A stretch of 64,000 nucleotides of DNA, from assembly GCA_047967505.1 (NCBI GenBank), contig CM106539.1, one strand, 5' to 3'. Of this stretch, positions 33,901 to 48,800 are shown one piece after another; position 1 is the stretch's first letter, and each line of letters begins with the position of its first letter. The translations under genes and the position numbers were made by a program. The stretch is from Dipteris shenzhenensis. Taxonomy: Eukaryota > Polypodiophyta > Polypodiopsida > Gleicheniales. The notes beneath the pieces are model-generated. The model worked only from the letters and a program-made list of their open reading frames with translations. It was not told where the DNA came from and did not search any database.

Positions 33901-36900
33901 GGTTGTAGACTAGGTAAAGCCAATGGTTACCTTCCACTTCATAAATCCAAATGGGAGGAGTTCCTATTTGCCACCATCCCATAAACAATACAATCTAGTG
34001 CTTGAATATCGTATGACACTTCGTTAAGTGTCAACACTCCTCCTCCTTCGTTATCAAGGTAACATCTTTATGAGAGGTCCAAAACCCTTGGTCTACTTGC
34101 CAACATAAACGAGATATTATTAGTCTCATAAAGAGCTCGTGTTGTATTATTAGTCATCAAGAGCCCATATTGTATAGATAATAATAATCCCTTGCATTTG
34201 CCAACACAAACGCCTTGGGATGAAGAGCAGCAAAGGAACAAGAAAAATCTACTCATTTTTCCATGAAGTAGAGCACTTTTTGTGATGAGAGCAGGAGGAG
34301 GTCACTTATCCAAGTAGTAAACCATTGTTAGCCTTGTATCTTGACATAGACCCAAAAACATGACTGTTGCCATCATTGAAAGCTTTGTCACCTCCAAGTA
34401 CTAGAAGAGATGGGATTTGTGCAAGTAGGGAAAGCACAATGTATTTTGCTACATTGTGACAGATTCATCAATTATAAATCCTTCTTTTCTTGCATTTTCA
34501 ATGTTTACAATCGTAAAACAAGGAGATGATCCAGTTTTACAATTGATGACATTCTCCAATGACCTTCACATCAATTCCAAATTCAATCAAGGTAGAAAAC
34601 AAAAACCAGATGGCTATTCCATAAATAAAGCGCAAGATGGAGAGAGCAATGTGCTTAAAATTTTAGCACGAGAAAGTGTACATCCAAAAGGGCCATGCTC
34701 ATGATCAGATGCTTATGAAAGAATAATATAAATATTGCATCGATTGGAGCCACCTAGTTGAACTCACAAAACCAAGCTTCTGAAATATTTTCAAAGTGAA
34801 GGCTCACGAAAACTTGTGCAATTCTCAACTGTCCAACATCGCCTTAACAAGATCAATTTTATTAAGGAATTCATTGCAGTTAATTGAATAGGATGACGGA
34901 GAAGTGTTGCTTTGTATCGATGATGCATCTTGTGAACGCAAAGCAAGCTACATAATACCAATACTGAGCAATAAAACCACGGTAGAATAAACAATAATGG
35001 TGAGTAGCTCAGAAATCTTTGTTTGACATGGTGTAACAAAACATAGAAGGAAAACACCAAAGTTTAAAATACCACAATAACAAATGAGAGGCAAGTTCTA
35101 ACCCATGATGTCACATCTAAGCAACACAAGGTAGGGCACCTCTTAGATACTCAAGTTCTAATGCAACTCAAAATGACTAGACATTGAAGCTGAGTGATGC
35201 GAGAATTGATTTTGATCGATTGGGGAAGTTGAATTGCAACCTAGAGGATCACAACAACTATAGGAATGAGGAGAGGGAGAATTGTCAAGGAATGAGGAGA
35301 GGGAGAATTGGGTGAGGAGGTAAGAGGGGTTGTCAAGGAAGAGGTGGAAGAAGAGAAGGAAGAGTTTGGATGGGCAAGTCCAGTAAGAGGATAAAGGAGA
35401 AGAGGCCACAAGTGTCAGGGAAAAAGATGAGGGAAGGGAAGAGGAAGAAGGCATGGAAGAAAAGGCGGGGCGTGGGGGGGGGGGAGAGAGAGAGAGAGAG
35501 AGAGGTTGAGGGCAACAAAATCGTCCTTTTTCGAATGTAATAAAGATGGTGGATGGCAACAAATTGTCCTTTTCTTGATGTATTGAAGGTGGCAATAGAA
35601 AGAAAGAAAGATGTATTAACGTATGCAAAAGACCTCACAGATTTATGAGACATAGTACAAAAACCAAAAAGTGGCTCACTAGATCTAGATAGCCAAAAAA
35701 TGTGGGGAGTGCACACAAGGCTCAACTCCTCCCGAGTTATTATAGGTCATAGCTACATTCTAGTACTATCATACGATGGCCTTGTGACATCAATTTAAGT
35801 CTAACAGTATGTGGGTTTGGATTTGAAGCCCTTAATCAATGCACTTGCCCATCTCGATAAATCACCCATTTGCATGCTTTGCATGCTTCCTTTACTATGG
35901 TGAGTTCAGTGTTTCTTTGTTTGAGCTAGATAGGAGTAAGCTCCTTAGATATTTAAATCTTTGTACCCTTTAAATTATGTCTTTGTCTGAGGGTCTTAAC
36001 TCTTGCTACCCTCCCTTAACTTTTGTGTTTGTCTAAGGATGTTTGTACCCTTCAACTTATGTGTTTGTCTAAGGATCTTAACTGTTGCTAGTCTTTCTCT
36101 AAAGAAAACTTTTGCTTGTGTGTCTTGGTTGATATTGCATATAGTATTTTCGTCCATTCAACATGTGGTACTTCCTTCTTAAGACATGTGATTATGTCGT
36201 CTGTGTCTTTCTCCTCATCATCATGAAGGCATCCATCTATGTCTTTCAACCCCAATGTAGAAGATCGTCCTATTTTGTGCTCTAGTTTCCTGCTCTTTGA
36301 CTTCCATATCAAGATAGTTGCCATGTTTTTACTCCAAATTGCCCAGTTCTCAGTTCAATTCATTTCACCCCAGCCCCTAAGTTTAGGAAGTCACACTAGG
36401 TTGGGTTAAACTCTTGGCCCAACTTGGGGATTACCTTTAGCATAGGGGTACTCAATTTTACGCATGCCATTGTGAAGACTCTCAAACCGAAGATATTTGC
36501 CACTTCACCACTAGTTAGTAAGCCCTCATACTTACCTATTGCAACCCTATTGACACCCACCCCCAATGCAAATACATACAGACAGATGATCATGTCCAAC
36601 CCACAAGAGAATATATATTATTTGCAGGAGCAAGAAGTCAGAGCATGCAAACTCCATCTTGCAACCCTTGGGAGGAAAGTGCAAGAGATGGACAATAATG
36701 GGAAGTAGTAAATATTGTAGAGGTCACACACAAACGCAATGCATCTCCATTGACACTAACACGTGTTGGAATATGATCACTAATCAAGGGAGCTCAATCA
36801 AGCAAGGAATAGTTGTTGATGCTAGGAACAAAGTCTTCCACTTCGCATGGTCAGATGTAACCACTGCCTTTGGCTTGGATACTCTTCACGTCTGGCCGTG

Positions 36901-36970
36901 TATCTTCTTCGTCTCTCCGAGCATTTGTCAGCCATTACTTAAGTCAAGAAGTGGTTGAAGAGTAATCCGA
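30901..36970. other. Intergenic DNA; no gene recognised
   Basis: AT-rich sequence with only short frames. Points of note: a minus-strand stretch at about 32630-32810 reads an acidic peptide (HGYIIHEEYQYIEEDVQEEV) that could be the tail of a lost protein; a (GA)n run at about 35485-35503; CT-rich minus-strand frames at 35158-35725 that are low complexity; and three near-repeats of 'gtgtttgtctaaggat' at about 36025-36075. No RNA gene was seen. Confidence 0.4.
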
Positions 36971-36975
36971 GTACT

Positions 36976-37191
36976 TTATACATTCCACACCCTGGTCTTC
37001 AAGCACACTACCGGGTGATGCCATTGGTCTGGAGTTACTTGAATAAATCTCCTGTAGTAGCCCACAACTCCCAACAGTTGTTTTACTTTGCCACCGGCTA
37101 ACATGAACTCTCTTCGTAATCTATTGACACTAAGCTTACCAACTCGGTTCTTTAATTCTCCTACCCTATAGCTCGTCAACTCGGAATTCAC
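36976..37191 (-). pseudogene. Tiny Ty3/gypsy RT-connection relic
   Basis: The minus strand reads KVKQLLGVVGYYRRFIQ, which matches the segment after the gypsy RT (usually LRSFLGLxGYYRRFI). The surrounding residues fit poorly, so only a scrap of a polyprotein remains. Confidence 0.55.
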
Positions 37192-37399
37192 TTGACCTTT
37201 CCCTAGCAGTAGAAATGTGAGACCTAGACCTTGATGACCCTAATGGCAAAACTAGCGTATGTAGTCTTTTAAGGCAATGTACTATTAAGTATTGCTGGTC
37301 TATGAGACTGAAAAAACGTGATACAACGAGCTAAAAGGATAGTCTTTAAGCAGGCATCAACAGCCATGGCAAATACAAAAAAGAGCCATAATCATACCG

Positions 37400-38960
37400 A
37401 TACTGACACAAAGAGAAATCTATGAGCTCATAAGAAGGTGGGGGTTGGCATCAGTGTGTGGTCATTTGGAAGCTGGAGGAGACATCAAGCCTAAACCTAT
37501 GATAGAGCGCTGACAACTGTCGATACATGTGATCATATGTGGGCTTCGAGCAATGGCCTTGCGACGAACAAGTACCATTGTCACCCCTATTAGTCACGTC
37601 TCTGATCCACTGAGAAGGTCCCCTAGTCTAATCCGTACCTCATCCCACTGGTGAGTCTACCATGTCTCTTGCACTGGTCCTTGAGTCCCTCGTCTTCCTA
37701 AGCCTTACTAGCGAGTGGTATCTCCACCCTGATCATGCTCTATGTGGAGTTTGAGATCTCGCCTATATGTCCTAAGAAAATGCTCCATGTGTCAAATGAT
37801 GTTGTGGATGAAAGTCACCATGCATCTCTGATTTAGATAAGACGAGAGACTAGATAGGTATCCCTAAAGAGGTAGTAGTAGCGACTTTTAATCTCATAGT
37901 ATACAGAGGATTTGAAATCAAAATGCTTCTCCAATTCAATCTCTTATTGATCACTTAGTACATATGCGACCCTCTCCGGGTATGCCCTTCGCCCATCCAC
38001 TCTCAATGTGAAGCCAGTATGATGAAACAACCAATGACCAATCAATATCCATGTGTATCTAGTGGATCACCTCTATAGATATAAGTATATCTAGTGGATC
38101 ACTTCTGTTGAGATCTACAAGCAATGGTCTTGAAAAAGCCGAGCTTCAAAACAAGCTCACGAGGTGCCAAGCAAATCCTGAGTGTGTGCACCTATAAAAG
38201 ATCCTCTCAAATAACCATGTTCACCTCGCGATATTTGAGCGGGACAAAAGGGACATCAATGATATACTGGGAGGGAGGTAATCTATGTGGAGTCCTAGAC
38301 TCTCAAACCATCTACATGTACTTGCATTAAAGCACCTCAAATCACCCTCAACTACCAAAGCCATGGATGAGGATGGTACCAACTACGATAGCCTTATCGC
38401 CTTGTAGACATAGTAGAGATACGTGATAACATAGAACACTGCATTAAGTTACAATGGGAACGCTCCGAATTCAACCAAAACTATCTGATGTGGGACTGAA
38501 GGGTTTACTACATATCATCTATAAAAGCAAGAGAACTTGAAGCCTCTCCACTCGAGCCCAATCTGTCACTGATAGGTTTGGCCCCCAACAACAGCTACCA
38601 TATAAACTTGCTAGTAGGCAAACCACACAGAGAGGATCGTGGTCCAAGGATCCTAGAAATAAGAGTGAAAGTACTATCGCTTAAGTCTAGTAAGTACATT
38701 GTACCCCTACTCAGTCAAGCCTGCAAAGTTAGTTGTATCATGAAAATCAAGCCAGAGAAAAGAAATCCCAAGAATATATAAGATTCAACCACCTCCACCA
38801 AGGACCAATCTAGTATGACATGCTCTCTGCGCATGGCTGTCTGGGATGTGTTAAAGACCAGACTGACCTTCAAGCCATGTTTCACAAAAAGTATGAAGCA
38901 CATCCGAGTGTCACTAGAGCTCCTTTGCTAAGGAGGAAAGTAGAACAAGATAATATGCGT
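37400..38960 (-). pseudogene. LINE ORF2 fragment (C-terminal half of RT and beyond)
   Basis: Reading leftward from about 38905, the minus strand gives FNTSQTAMRREHVILDWSLV then EVVESYIFLGFLFSG. This is the stretch following the LINE RT active-site region (usually VFN----, --VVxSYxYLGxxFSG). Farther on, another frame reads LYGSCCWGPNLSVTDWARVE RLQVLLL, matching the downstream 'LLYGxEVWGP' region. The original left limit is unclear (about 37400). Multiple stops and frame changes make it dead. It belongs to the same general LINE family as the fragment at 62640-63010, which covers a more upstream part. Confidence 0.6.
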
Positions 38961-39339
38961 ATAGGAGAATTCGGAGCAAGGATCTACTGACCAAGGAGCA
39001 TCCAGCTCTTGCTAGAGGGTGATGGAAAGCAACAAATTACCCTTTTTCGAGTGTGATTGGCGGACACCATCTAACCTCCATCCTTCCATTTGCATAATTA
39101 GGAGGTAGCATATCATCCTTTGGTGTAAAACTATGCGCACTAAACAAGCTTACACTACGGCATAATAGATTTCTACCATGACCGACTCAAAGAATAAAAA
39201 ACAACTATTATTTTCCACCAATGCGTGAAATTCATTTGGCTATAATAATATTAGTGTTGCTATCAGTGTTCGTATCAATTTTGAGTGTGCGAGTGCGTGC
39301 GCTTACGAATGTGCATGTCCGTGTGCACATGCATGTGCG

Positions 39340-39376
<37 letters not shown>

Positions 39377-39898
39377 CATCTTCACCTCTCTACAATCCTG
39401 AGAGAGAGATGGCCATCTTCACCTCTCTACAATCCTCAAGCTCGTAAGGATCATACCGCTAACACCCTAACTAATAACCCAATCTACTTATGTGATTAAT
39501 GAGATTCACATCATCCCGCAGTTTTTAAAAACGTTCTCAATAACAGGTTTATGTCTTTCTCAAATTGTGGCATCCGAACACAAAATGACCTTGAAGACTA
39601 AGAAAAAATATATTGTGTTAGGACCACATTGGCATTAATTCAATGTTATCATGAATTTGAACATGTGAGTCAAGCTTGGAGCACTTTACTATAGGAGAAA
39701 AACCTATTATACAAAGCTCAAGGCCTCAACTTCTGTACATCCTGATCTCGAGCACAAAACCAATGTACATAAAAATGGCCATCCCATGCAACATCTTCAG
39801 AGCCGCAAAAGGTTGACATTGCTTCCCTCTCAACAAGCCAGAAAGAATTTAAAGAATATACCCCCACAAAAATGACCCCTATTAGTTTTATTAAACAA
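38961..39898. repeat. Fimbrin 3' flank with (GA)n and a duplicated unit
   Basis: A (GA)n run at about 39341-39371 is followed by two copies of 'gagagatggccatcttcacctctctacaatcct' (about 39365-39436). No reading frame of interest is present. The fimbrin 3' UTR should lie at the right end: AATAAA on the minus strand (39892-39887) lies a few bases past the stop codon. Confidence 0.6.
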
Positions 39899-42800
39899 CT
39901 AGCTCAACGACTCCTTCCCATTCTCAGAAGACAAGACAGCTGCAGCAGCAGCAGCTTTGTTCCATCTCTTTGTCAAACTCCAAAGCATGATGCTTGCAGT
40001 GAGTGTCAACATCATTTTAGGCCTTACCTGTATCCAGAAACAGTTAATAACTAATGTTCAAATCTCACTGGTACAATAAAGGTCTTGCTTTGCACAAGAA
40101 AACCATAGGCACTTCTGCAGAGAAATGACAATGGGACTTCAAAATCGAATGTGATATGCTTACCTCAACAATGTCATCCCATAAAAGAAATACTGAGCAC
40201 CCAAGCTTTCTGGCTACACTGATAGTATAATTAGCATTCTGTTTTTTCTCCTCTTCTGCTCATGACCAAAAGAGTCTATAAGTCTTCCGGAAGTCAGTGG
40301 ACTAAAATAAACTTTATAAAATGGCTTTCTAACAAGCACTCACCTGTTTCTCCCTTTGTTACCAGATTCCAGTTCACGACACTTGGCTCAACAGCTGAAA
40401 GCAGATCAAGGAAAAAGAGACTACTTGACAAGGCCTTATCCTGCAAATAGAGCACATCAGTGATAATTATGGAAAAAAACCACCACCACAATAAGTTATC
40501 TTCACTATACTGGGGAGTCACCTTAAAGCTTTCAGCACGGTTTGTCTTCCCTGATGCCTTGACCTTCACATTTGCCCACTCCAAGATATCGGCATCAGAG
40601 ACCTCTTTACCCTTGTACTTGATGGTTTTCAGCAGATGAAGCATGTTGTATCGCATTAATTGCCACAAATATGCTGAAAGAAGTGTAGACATCTTCAGAG
40701 AACTGACCACAACATGGACGATATAATCCAAGACAAAGAATGCTGATCCACATTTTCAGCATGAGATGAAGCAGAAGTCACATTGTTACCAAGGATAAGC
40801 TTTCTATTCCCTTGTACTATGTCGTTCCCAGCAATATTCACAACGGAGAGCTTCAACAGCTTGCCAATGTTGATAACTTGATTGCAATTTTCAACTTTCC
40901 TGAATGGAAGTTTGATGGGGGGCCTGTTTGCAGCCTTCCAATTTACTATACCTGGCACCACCTTGTCCAGAACTTCGAGTAATACCCATCTGCAAAGAGA
41001 AGTACTTTTAACATAGTCCCATCATCCATGGCTGCAAATCTTTTAGAAGATTTGAAAGTTGAAAGTGACATGTCTATTCAGTTGAGCATCCTGCCTCAAT
41101 TGGGAAGGTTAACATTGTAGACGAGACTTGCTTCAAACTAATTAGAGATCATTTCCATAAACCAAATCCTCGGAACATTTGTGACTTTAGATATAAACCT
41201 CCCAAAACGATTTGTACACAGGACAACTTCAAGAAACTCATGTCCCACTGTAAGAGAAGATAAGAAAGCTTTAAACAGTGATCAAGGTCCAATCGATAGT
41301 TAAACTTCAGAACCAGTCTCTCTCTGAAAGACACACCAGCGTGCTTCTTCAGGTCACAGAACCAAAGATTCGCTTACAAACCAGGAGTGTCATGTCTTGA
41401 AGGAGGAAGGGAGATACATACACACTGGAGGAAGGTTTAGGAGATGTCTCCATTCGACTAATGGAGGACTGAGCATCGGTCACTGTTGTGATGTCGTGCA
41501 CCTTGAAACAATAACTCACTGTCTATGGAGCTGTCCACCAGCTTGGAGGATCTGGCAAATGCTCTCTCAGGATTGTGGCAAGGACGTGACATACCCAGTG
41601 GGACTTCACTTGGGGCATGGCAGCTTGGTTGACAGAGGGATGACATGCATTCCCCATTGAGCTGATCTCTCCATCCTACAAGATGATGATATCTGAGTGT
41701 CAAGGCATGCATCAGGACTCAGTCTCTCCCTCTCGCCAAAGACCTGAGCTCTGTCTAGAGGACAAAGTTAGGGAGACAGTATGAAACAAGCAACCAAGGC
41801 AAGGGTTAGCTACAGTGTAGTCCGAGTTCTACTTGGACATCAAGACTTCCGAAACAACCATAGGTTACGAGACCAAATTGGTGGAGCTGGTGAGCTCACC
41901 ACCCAACCATACATCCACTATAAAGGATCACCCTCTGAGACTAAGGTTGGCCAAACACATGTCCATGGCCACAATCCCAGTGTCCCATACCACAGGAGTC
42001 CACCAGTCCAGGTGTCAAGCTAGACTAGGCATAGGCCTGCTCAAGGTCCCAGTATCCCAAAGAGTCCATCCATATGGATTCCTATCAATGAGCCCACAAC
42101 TCACATATATACTCACCTAGGGGTGTCCCTATCCTAAAGGCACCCACACATTAGGAATACTAGACCTAAACCCATTGTTAATGCCAGCTCATGCTATGAC
42201 AACCTTGGGGTCATGACATCTCTCCCACCAAAAAACAGCCTATACTAGGAAGTATTGGGCTAGGGAATCAAGCTCCACAAACGTGACACTCTTCCAAGAC
42301 TTTTCATGACGAGACCTTTTCTTCCATTTGGTAAGTTCAAGGACCACCCTATTTCTGAAACGTCTCTCCATAACCCAAAATTGTTTCTGGTTCTTGGGAA
42401 ATATAAACCAACACATCTTACCGCACTCATTGAGGATCTCCATCGGGCAGTTTCAAGTATCATCACACTGACTCCGTAGCGAGAGCGGACAAGCTGAGGA
42501 GATACCCAAGGAGCGCCACTGATGTACACATGCGATCGGCAGGAGGTTAAGTCAAAGGAGCACTTCGCACTCAGATGCCCCATGTACTACGAGATCCGTG
42601 GTTGCTATCATTGTCTCTTTAGAGACTAAAGAGACAGCTTTGAGCCCCTCTCCAGATTCCTTTCGTAACCAGACCAGGGAGGTTTTGCAGCTTTCATTCA
42701 TGAGGCAGCTCGACATAGAGAGCACTTACTCAAGATACAGAGACAAGCCTCAAATACGCCGCCCGACTCTTCTCACAGCATGATCACGGAGTTCTTCCAA

Positions 42801-45800
42801 TCATATCGTACGAGCCACACAATCACCAATGGCAAATGTAGTAGGGATCCGGAGCCCAAGGCACGCCATACTCCACAACAGACGGGCACGGAGATTACAT
42901 TGGGTGACCTCCCATCCTTGTTCAGACCTAGGACACGACCCACCGGTGTTACATTAGCCTTAGTTAGGCGAAGAGCCATTGCTAGGAGAGCAAGACAGGC
43001 AACACCCACAGACAAGCACGTAGTTTAGACATCCTAGCACCCTCGTACAATTGTGTTGATTGCAACTTCGCATTTTGACCTCAGACTCTGACATCACGTG
43101 TACATGGGATGTAGTGCCCCTAAAAATAGAATCCATCATTTCGACCATACCCCATCATTGTACTAGCCAAAGCCGGCATGGCCTCGTGATGTGGATTGAT
43201 CGATTGATTGATGAGGATTGTGATTATGATGATGATGTCATTAATGATGATATGACAATGTACCACTTAGGAGTTAGCATTCAGCATGGGTGATGGTGCT
43301 CGTTTAGTAGCCCCACCCTTTACGCTTGTTGTATCAAGTTTCCTACTAGTCTCATAGACCCATCTGTCTTCCGTAGACTATAATAACTTCATTTCTTTCT
43401 TTCTTTCTGCTGAAACCAAGTTGTCAATTGCACCTAATTTCTTCTTTAGGCGGCCTATATGAAAATAGAGATGTACCTCCACATCTATAGGTAATTCCCA
43501 TGTTTGGGATTCTAAGATAGACAAACTAGCCCATCTGCAAATACAGGAGGTAAGCGCCTATGATTCACATAAAACCAAGCTCCTATCTTGAGCTCTACAA
43601 AGGGTCTCCTTTGCAAATTGCAACATATCTTGCTGAAAGTCAACATCGCTCACGCTTTTATTCAAAGTCTCGGATATTTCTTGACCCAAACTAAGTTCCC
43701 AGAAAAGCACATGAGATGGGAAAATTTTCTATCCATGTTCCATTTCCAAATCATCACAATAGCCTATAATAGAGACCTTGAGGACATGAAAGAGCACTAT
43801 CTATGGGACTCGTATTTCAAGAATCATGAAGAACATACAAGAAGGCCAATCATCCAGCCAGTACTCCCTCAGAGAAAGGTATCTAATGAAGGATGATCAT
43901 CTATGTGTTGCCTGAGATACGAGGATCGAGTCTTAGAGGAGTCTCATGCACCACCCTAAAGTAATTTCTCTGGCTAGGTATGCGGAAGGATATCCACAAG
44001 CTGTCTTACCTATCAGAAACTCAAGTATGATAGACAAAAGACCCTGGTCTTTTGATGCCATTTCCAATGCCCCAAGCTCCATGGTAAGATATAGCCATGG
44101 ACTTATCTTTGATCTTCCTAGGTCAAAGAATGGAAATGATGGGATTTGAACCATAATTGATGAGTTCAGCAAGCAAGCTCATTTATTCCCTCAAGAAGAC
44201 CATCAAAGCGAACCACGTGAAATGGTTGTTTTTGTTAGAATTACTATCATATTCTAGGCAATGGCCAATGTAATCTAATAACTAGGTTAGGGGCACTTTT
44301 CCCTCTTTGAGGTTTTTCCCCCTAACCACAATCTAATCCCTCGCTACGGTTAGTGGAAAAGATAAGGTTTTGTCACTTTGACAAAACCCCACTTCTCTTT
44401 TGTACTTACTTCATTTCAGTCCACTATTCAGCAGACTTACGTTCAGCTTACTCTCAATCTTGCTCTCATTTTGTTCACATTTGGTATCAGAGCGGATTCT
44501 CCCTGCTCTTGCTCGATGCACACTGAAGGTGTCCATACACATTTGCAGGTGTTTTTTGGCAAGGTCTATTTGCAGGCATTCATGCATTGAGCCATTGTTT
44601 GGCTGTGGACTCTAGCAGGCATTCCTTTGCAACAGGTGGAAGTTCAGGGCTTCTACACAGGGGACATGAAATTTAAGTGACATTTGCTCAATTTCACCCC
44701 AAAATTTGGGGCTTTTGGTTTTGAACTACAATTTCATGCATTTTTTAGGGTTTCATTTAATTTGCCCTCTTTTGGATGCAATTTCCCTGAAGAAATTTGC
44801 AACAAGATTGCTCCTAACTGATAGTAAACTCCCCTAAATTTGGTAGAATATGCAGGAAAGTTAGAGTAGTGAAGTACCTTATGTTTTAGGAAAAAGGTAG
44901 GAGAGGAAGATCATGGGCTCGATCTTTGGGCTCTGTGAGGGGCTGCACAAGGACAAGAGGAAGTCAATCCTTTTTAGAATTCAGCTGAGTATTGAACTCT
45001 TGCTGTATATTATATTTAAGTAATGAAGTACAAGTCATGAATGTCTTGCCAAGTACAACTAGAGCCCTTATATAGGTATGGTTATGGGATTACCTCCTAG
45101 GATGCCACGTGGCAACTTATGGTATCCCCTAAAAAAAGAAGAAAACACTTACAAGCCAATAAAGGCCTTTCTACTAACTTTTAGCCTAAGTAAAAAGTAA
45201 CCCTCTGTTACAATCCTCCCTCCTCAAATAGAAATTTGTCCTCAAATTTGAAAAGGCTGTAACTGTTAGATATCAATGCTCCACTCTCGTGTAACTACGC
45301 GAGAACCAGCTAACTCTACTTGTAAGCCCCCCATATGAGGAGAAGGCATTTGAGTAGCTCGGTTATCCAGTAGGTCCTAGTTTGGACACCAGATGGGGAC
45401 CATGTGTGGCCTGATGGCTGGACGGAGTTGGCACACTGCCAACTAGGCTACATGCAAGTGCGGGAAGGCATCCCATGACTGACCACACAAAGGGTAGACG
45501 AAGCATTTCTCGGGGCAGCCCACTCTCGGGTTGCGGGGCCCATTTGGAGCCCCAGATGATCCCGGATGGCTCTATTTTGCGCACCGGTTTTGCGCACCGG
45601 TTCTATTGTGTGGTCGGTGGCCTATTTCGGGACCGACCCCCAGTCGACCGTTTTGGGTGGACTGGGTCGGTCACCCAATTGGGTCTAACGGACTACTAGT
45701 GGTGGCTATATAAGAGCAAGCCCATGAAGCCTATTTCATCACTGGCTACAGCAACCCTGATTCCTTAGCATCCAGCCTCCGTCCTCTACTGTTTCCAGCA

Positions 45801-48800
45801 CGCCATCGAAGCTCCTAACACAGGAGCGCACGGCTGAGAGGTAGCACCACCTATTGTATCAGTTTTACAGTAATTAAATTTTTTATTCTCCATACTATCT
45901 GCTTTTCTCTCTTGCATACGAGATCCTGTTATCTGTTGAGCACATACGTTGTATTGTTTTCTTACATGGTATCAGAGCATGGACTCTAGCAAGGAGATTT
46001 GGTAGTGTGTTTCTATTTGCGAGCAGATTGTGAGAGATGGCCCAGCCCGCAAGACTGCGAATCCCACCGTTCGGCGAAAGCGAAAAGTTGGACAGCACTA
46101 ACTATCCACTCTGGAAGTTCAAAATGAAGACCATCCTAAGCGCATACGAGCTTTGGAATACTGCTACTGGGGTGGACCTGAAGCCGGTTCCGAGACCGAA
46201 TCCGGCCAATGCAGCACAACAGATAGTACCAACTGCTACTGAGATTCTCGCGTGGACAAGAAGAAATGCAGATGCGCTGTGTTCTATTGTCTGCAGTGTA
46301 AGTGACTCTGTCATGGCGTTAATTCAACATGTCACCACAGCGAAGGAGGCATGGACGGTCTTGAAAAATCAGTACGAGACCACGAATCAGACGCGGATTC
46401 AGAATCTGGAGACTCAACTCGCGAACGAGAAACTGTCTGAGTCTGAAGCAACGGAGAAGTTCATCACCAGGGTGAAGAATCTGCGCGATCAAATGACTGC
46501 GATTGACATCATCATCACCAACGAGAATCTAGCACAAAGGTGCATACGGATTCTCCCACCAAAGTACTAGGGTCTTGTTACAGCGCTGAATACGCAGAAC
46601 AAAAATCCACCCCTCAACTTTGAGGATTTCAACGCGATGCTTCTGGAGGAGGAGATGCATCAAAAGACGAGGATTGGAGAAGATTCGGCTTTCTAAGATA
46701 GATCAAAGAAAGGTAAGGGTAAGGACTCTAGTAACCCATCTTCTTCTGATGATAAAAAAAGAAAGAAGAAGATCAAGTGCTTCTATTGCAACAAGGCAGG
46801 GCACAAGCAGAATGAGTGCCGAAAGAAGATTACAATTGAGAAGAACGGAGTAAAGAAAGAGTCCAACAACAGCGCGCAGGCAGTACCAGTAGAGCTGTTC
46901 GTAGCAATTGAGGAGATTTGCACGGAGACAGTTCATGTAACTGCGGATGAACCTTGGATTATTGACAGTGGTGCATCGCACCACATGACTAGTCGGAAGG
47001 ATTGGTATACCTCTCTACAACCGGTAGGGAATGACATCCTAGTAGCAGTCGGCAATGATGCAAAATGTCCAGCAAAAGGAAAAGGTACGATTGCTCTCAA
47101 GTCGGATGGAGTTATAAAACAGTTGTCCGATGTTCTTTATGTGCCAGATATCAAGAGGAACTTGTTGTCCGTTTCTGCGATCACAGATCGGGACCTCAAA
47201 GTTCACTTCGATAAGAATGGCGCACGGATTTTGGATCTTCAAGGGAAGGTCGTTGGTAAAGGTACACGGCGCAACAACATCTACGAACTCTCAGCTTTCA
47301 GTGCTTGATCCGATGTGAAGAACACTAAGCTGTGGCATGAGAGGTTTGATCATCTAAACCTTAGTTCTTTAAAGGAGATGCATAAAAGTGGAATGATTGC
47401 AAACCTACCAAAAATTACAGATCTGCCCGATGTATGTGAAGCTTGCATGATGGGCAAGCAGCATCGGCAGCCCTTTCCTAAAGAAAGCAGCAGAGCAAAG
47501 GCTCCTCTAGAGCTCGTTCACACGGACCTCTGCGGAAAGATGGAGACGGAAGCTTTGGGTGGTTCCTACTACTTCATGACGCTGATCGACGACTACAATA
47601 GAAGAATATGGATATACTTCCTGAAGACTAAAGACGAGGCTTTTAGTAAGTTCAAAGAATGGCATGTAATGGTCGAGAAAGAATCGGGGAGAAAGGTGAA
47701 GAAATCGAGATCAGACAGAGGTGGAGAGTTCACATCAACTAAATTCAAAAGTTACTGCAAAAGTCACGCGATCAAGAGGCAGAAACCCCCGCCACATACA
47801 TCACAGCAAAATGGAGTAGCAGAACGCAAGATGCGCGTCATCTGCAAAATGGGCAGGAGTATGATGAAAGGGAAAGATTTGCCAAAGACTTTCTGGGCTG
47901 AAGCATGTAACACGACAGTTTACATTCTGAATCGTACTACACGAAGGCTGTGAACGGGATGACTCCACTGCAGGCCTTTTCTGGTAAGAAACCTTCAGCT
48001 GCACATTTCAGAGTTTTTGGATGTGATTGTTTTGTGCATGTCCTTGATGCTAACATGACCAAATGGAACCGAAGAGCCAGAAGTGTATTTTCTTGGGCTA
48101 CAGTGAAGAGGCGAAGGGTTACCGTCTCAATAACCCTGTTACCAAGAAGGTAATAGTAAGTCACGATGTGATCTTCTCAGAACAGCCGCATCAATTGAAG
48201 GAGGATGCTTCCTTCCCAGACAACCAGGACCAGGATATCCATCCAGTACAACCACCAACAGCAGACCGAACTCCCGCGGGAGGATTCAAGATAAAGAAGA
48301 GGAAGAAGAGCCTGCAGAACCACAACGGCAACGGCCATTCCCGAAGTGGATAAAGCAACTTTTGGACGGCAAAGAACCTCAAGCCATTGAGGAGAAACCA
48401 TCCGAACACCACCGGTCCAAGAGATTAGAGGAGCAAAGAAGGGCGCAGGAACACTTGGTCAACTACGCTTTGATGATAGAGGTGATCCGTGCTGATGAGC
48501 CCAAGTGTCTTGAAGAGGCACAGGGTGATGATAGGTGGATGGAGGCTATGCAGTCGGAGTATGGCTCCATAATGAAGAACAACACTTGAGACCTTGTGGA
48601 TCGACCACCAAAACGCAAGGTAATCAGCACCAAGTGGGTGTGCAAAACCAAGTACAAGTCCGATGGCACATTGGATAAGTACAAGGCTCGGCTCATGGCA
48701 AAAAAGTTCGCACAGGTACATGGTTTTGATTATCAGGATACTTTTGCTCCCACAGCTTGACTAACCACAATTCGCAGTGCTTTGGCTTTAGCTGCCCAGG

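Noticed and set aside
35158-35725. Minus-strand frames of 130-156 codons rich in Ser, Leu and Pro
   Set aside because: Pyrimidine-rich low-complexity DNA, with no motif.
45375-45713. Short frames inside the copia 5' LTR as genes
   Set aside because: They lie within U3, are not shared cleanly with the 3' LTR, and have no domain.
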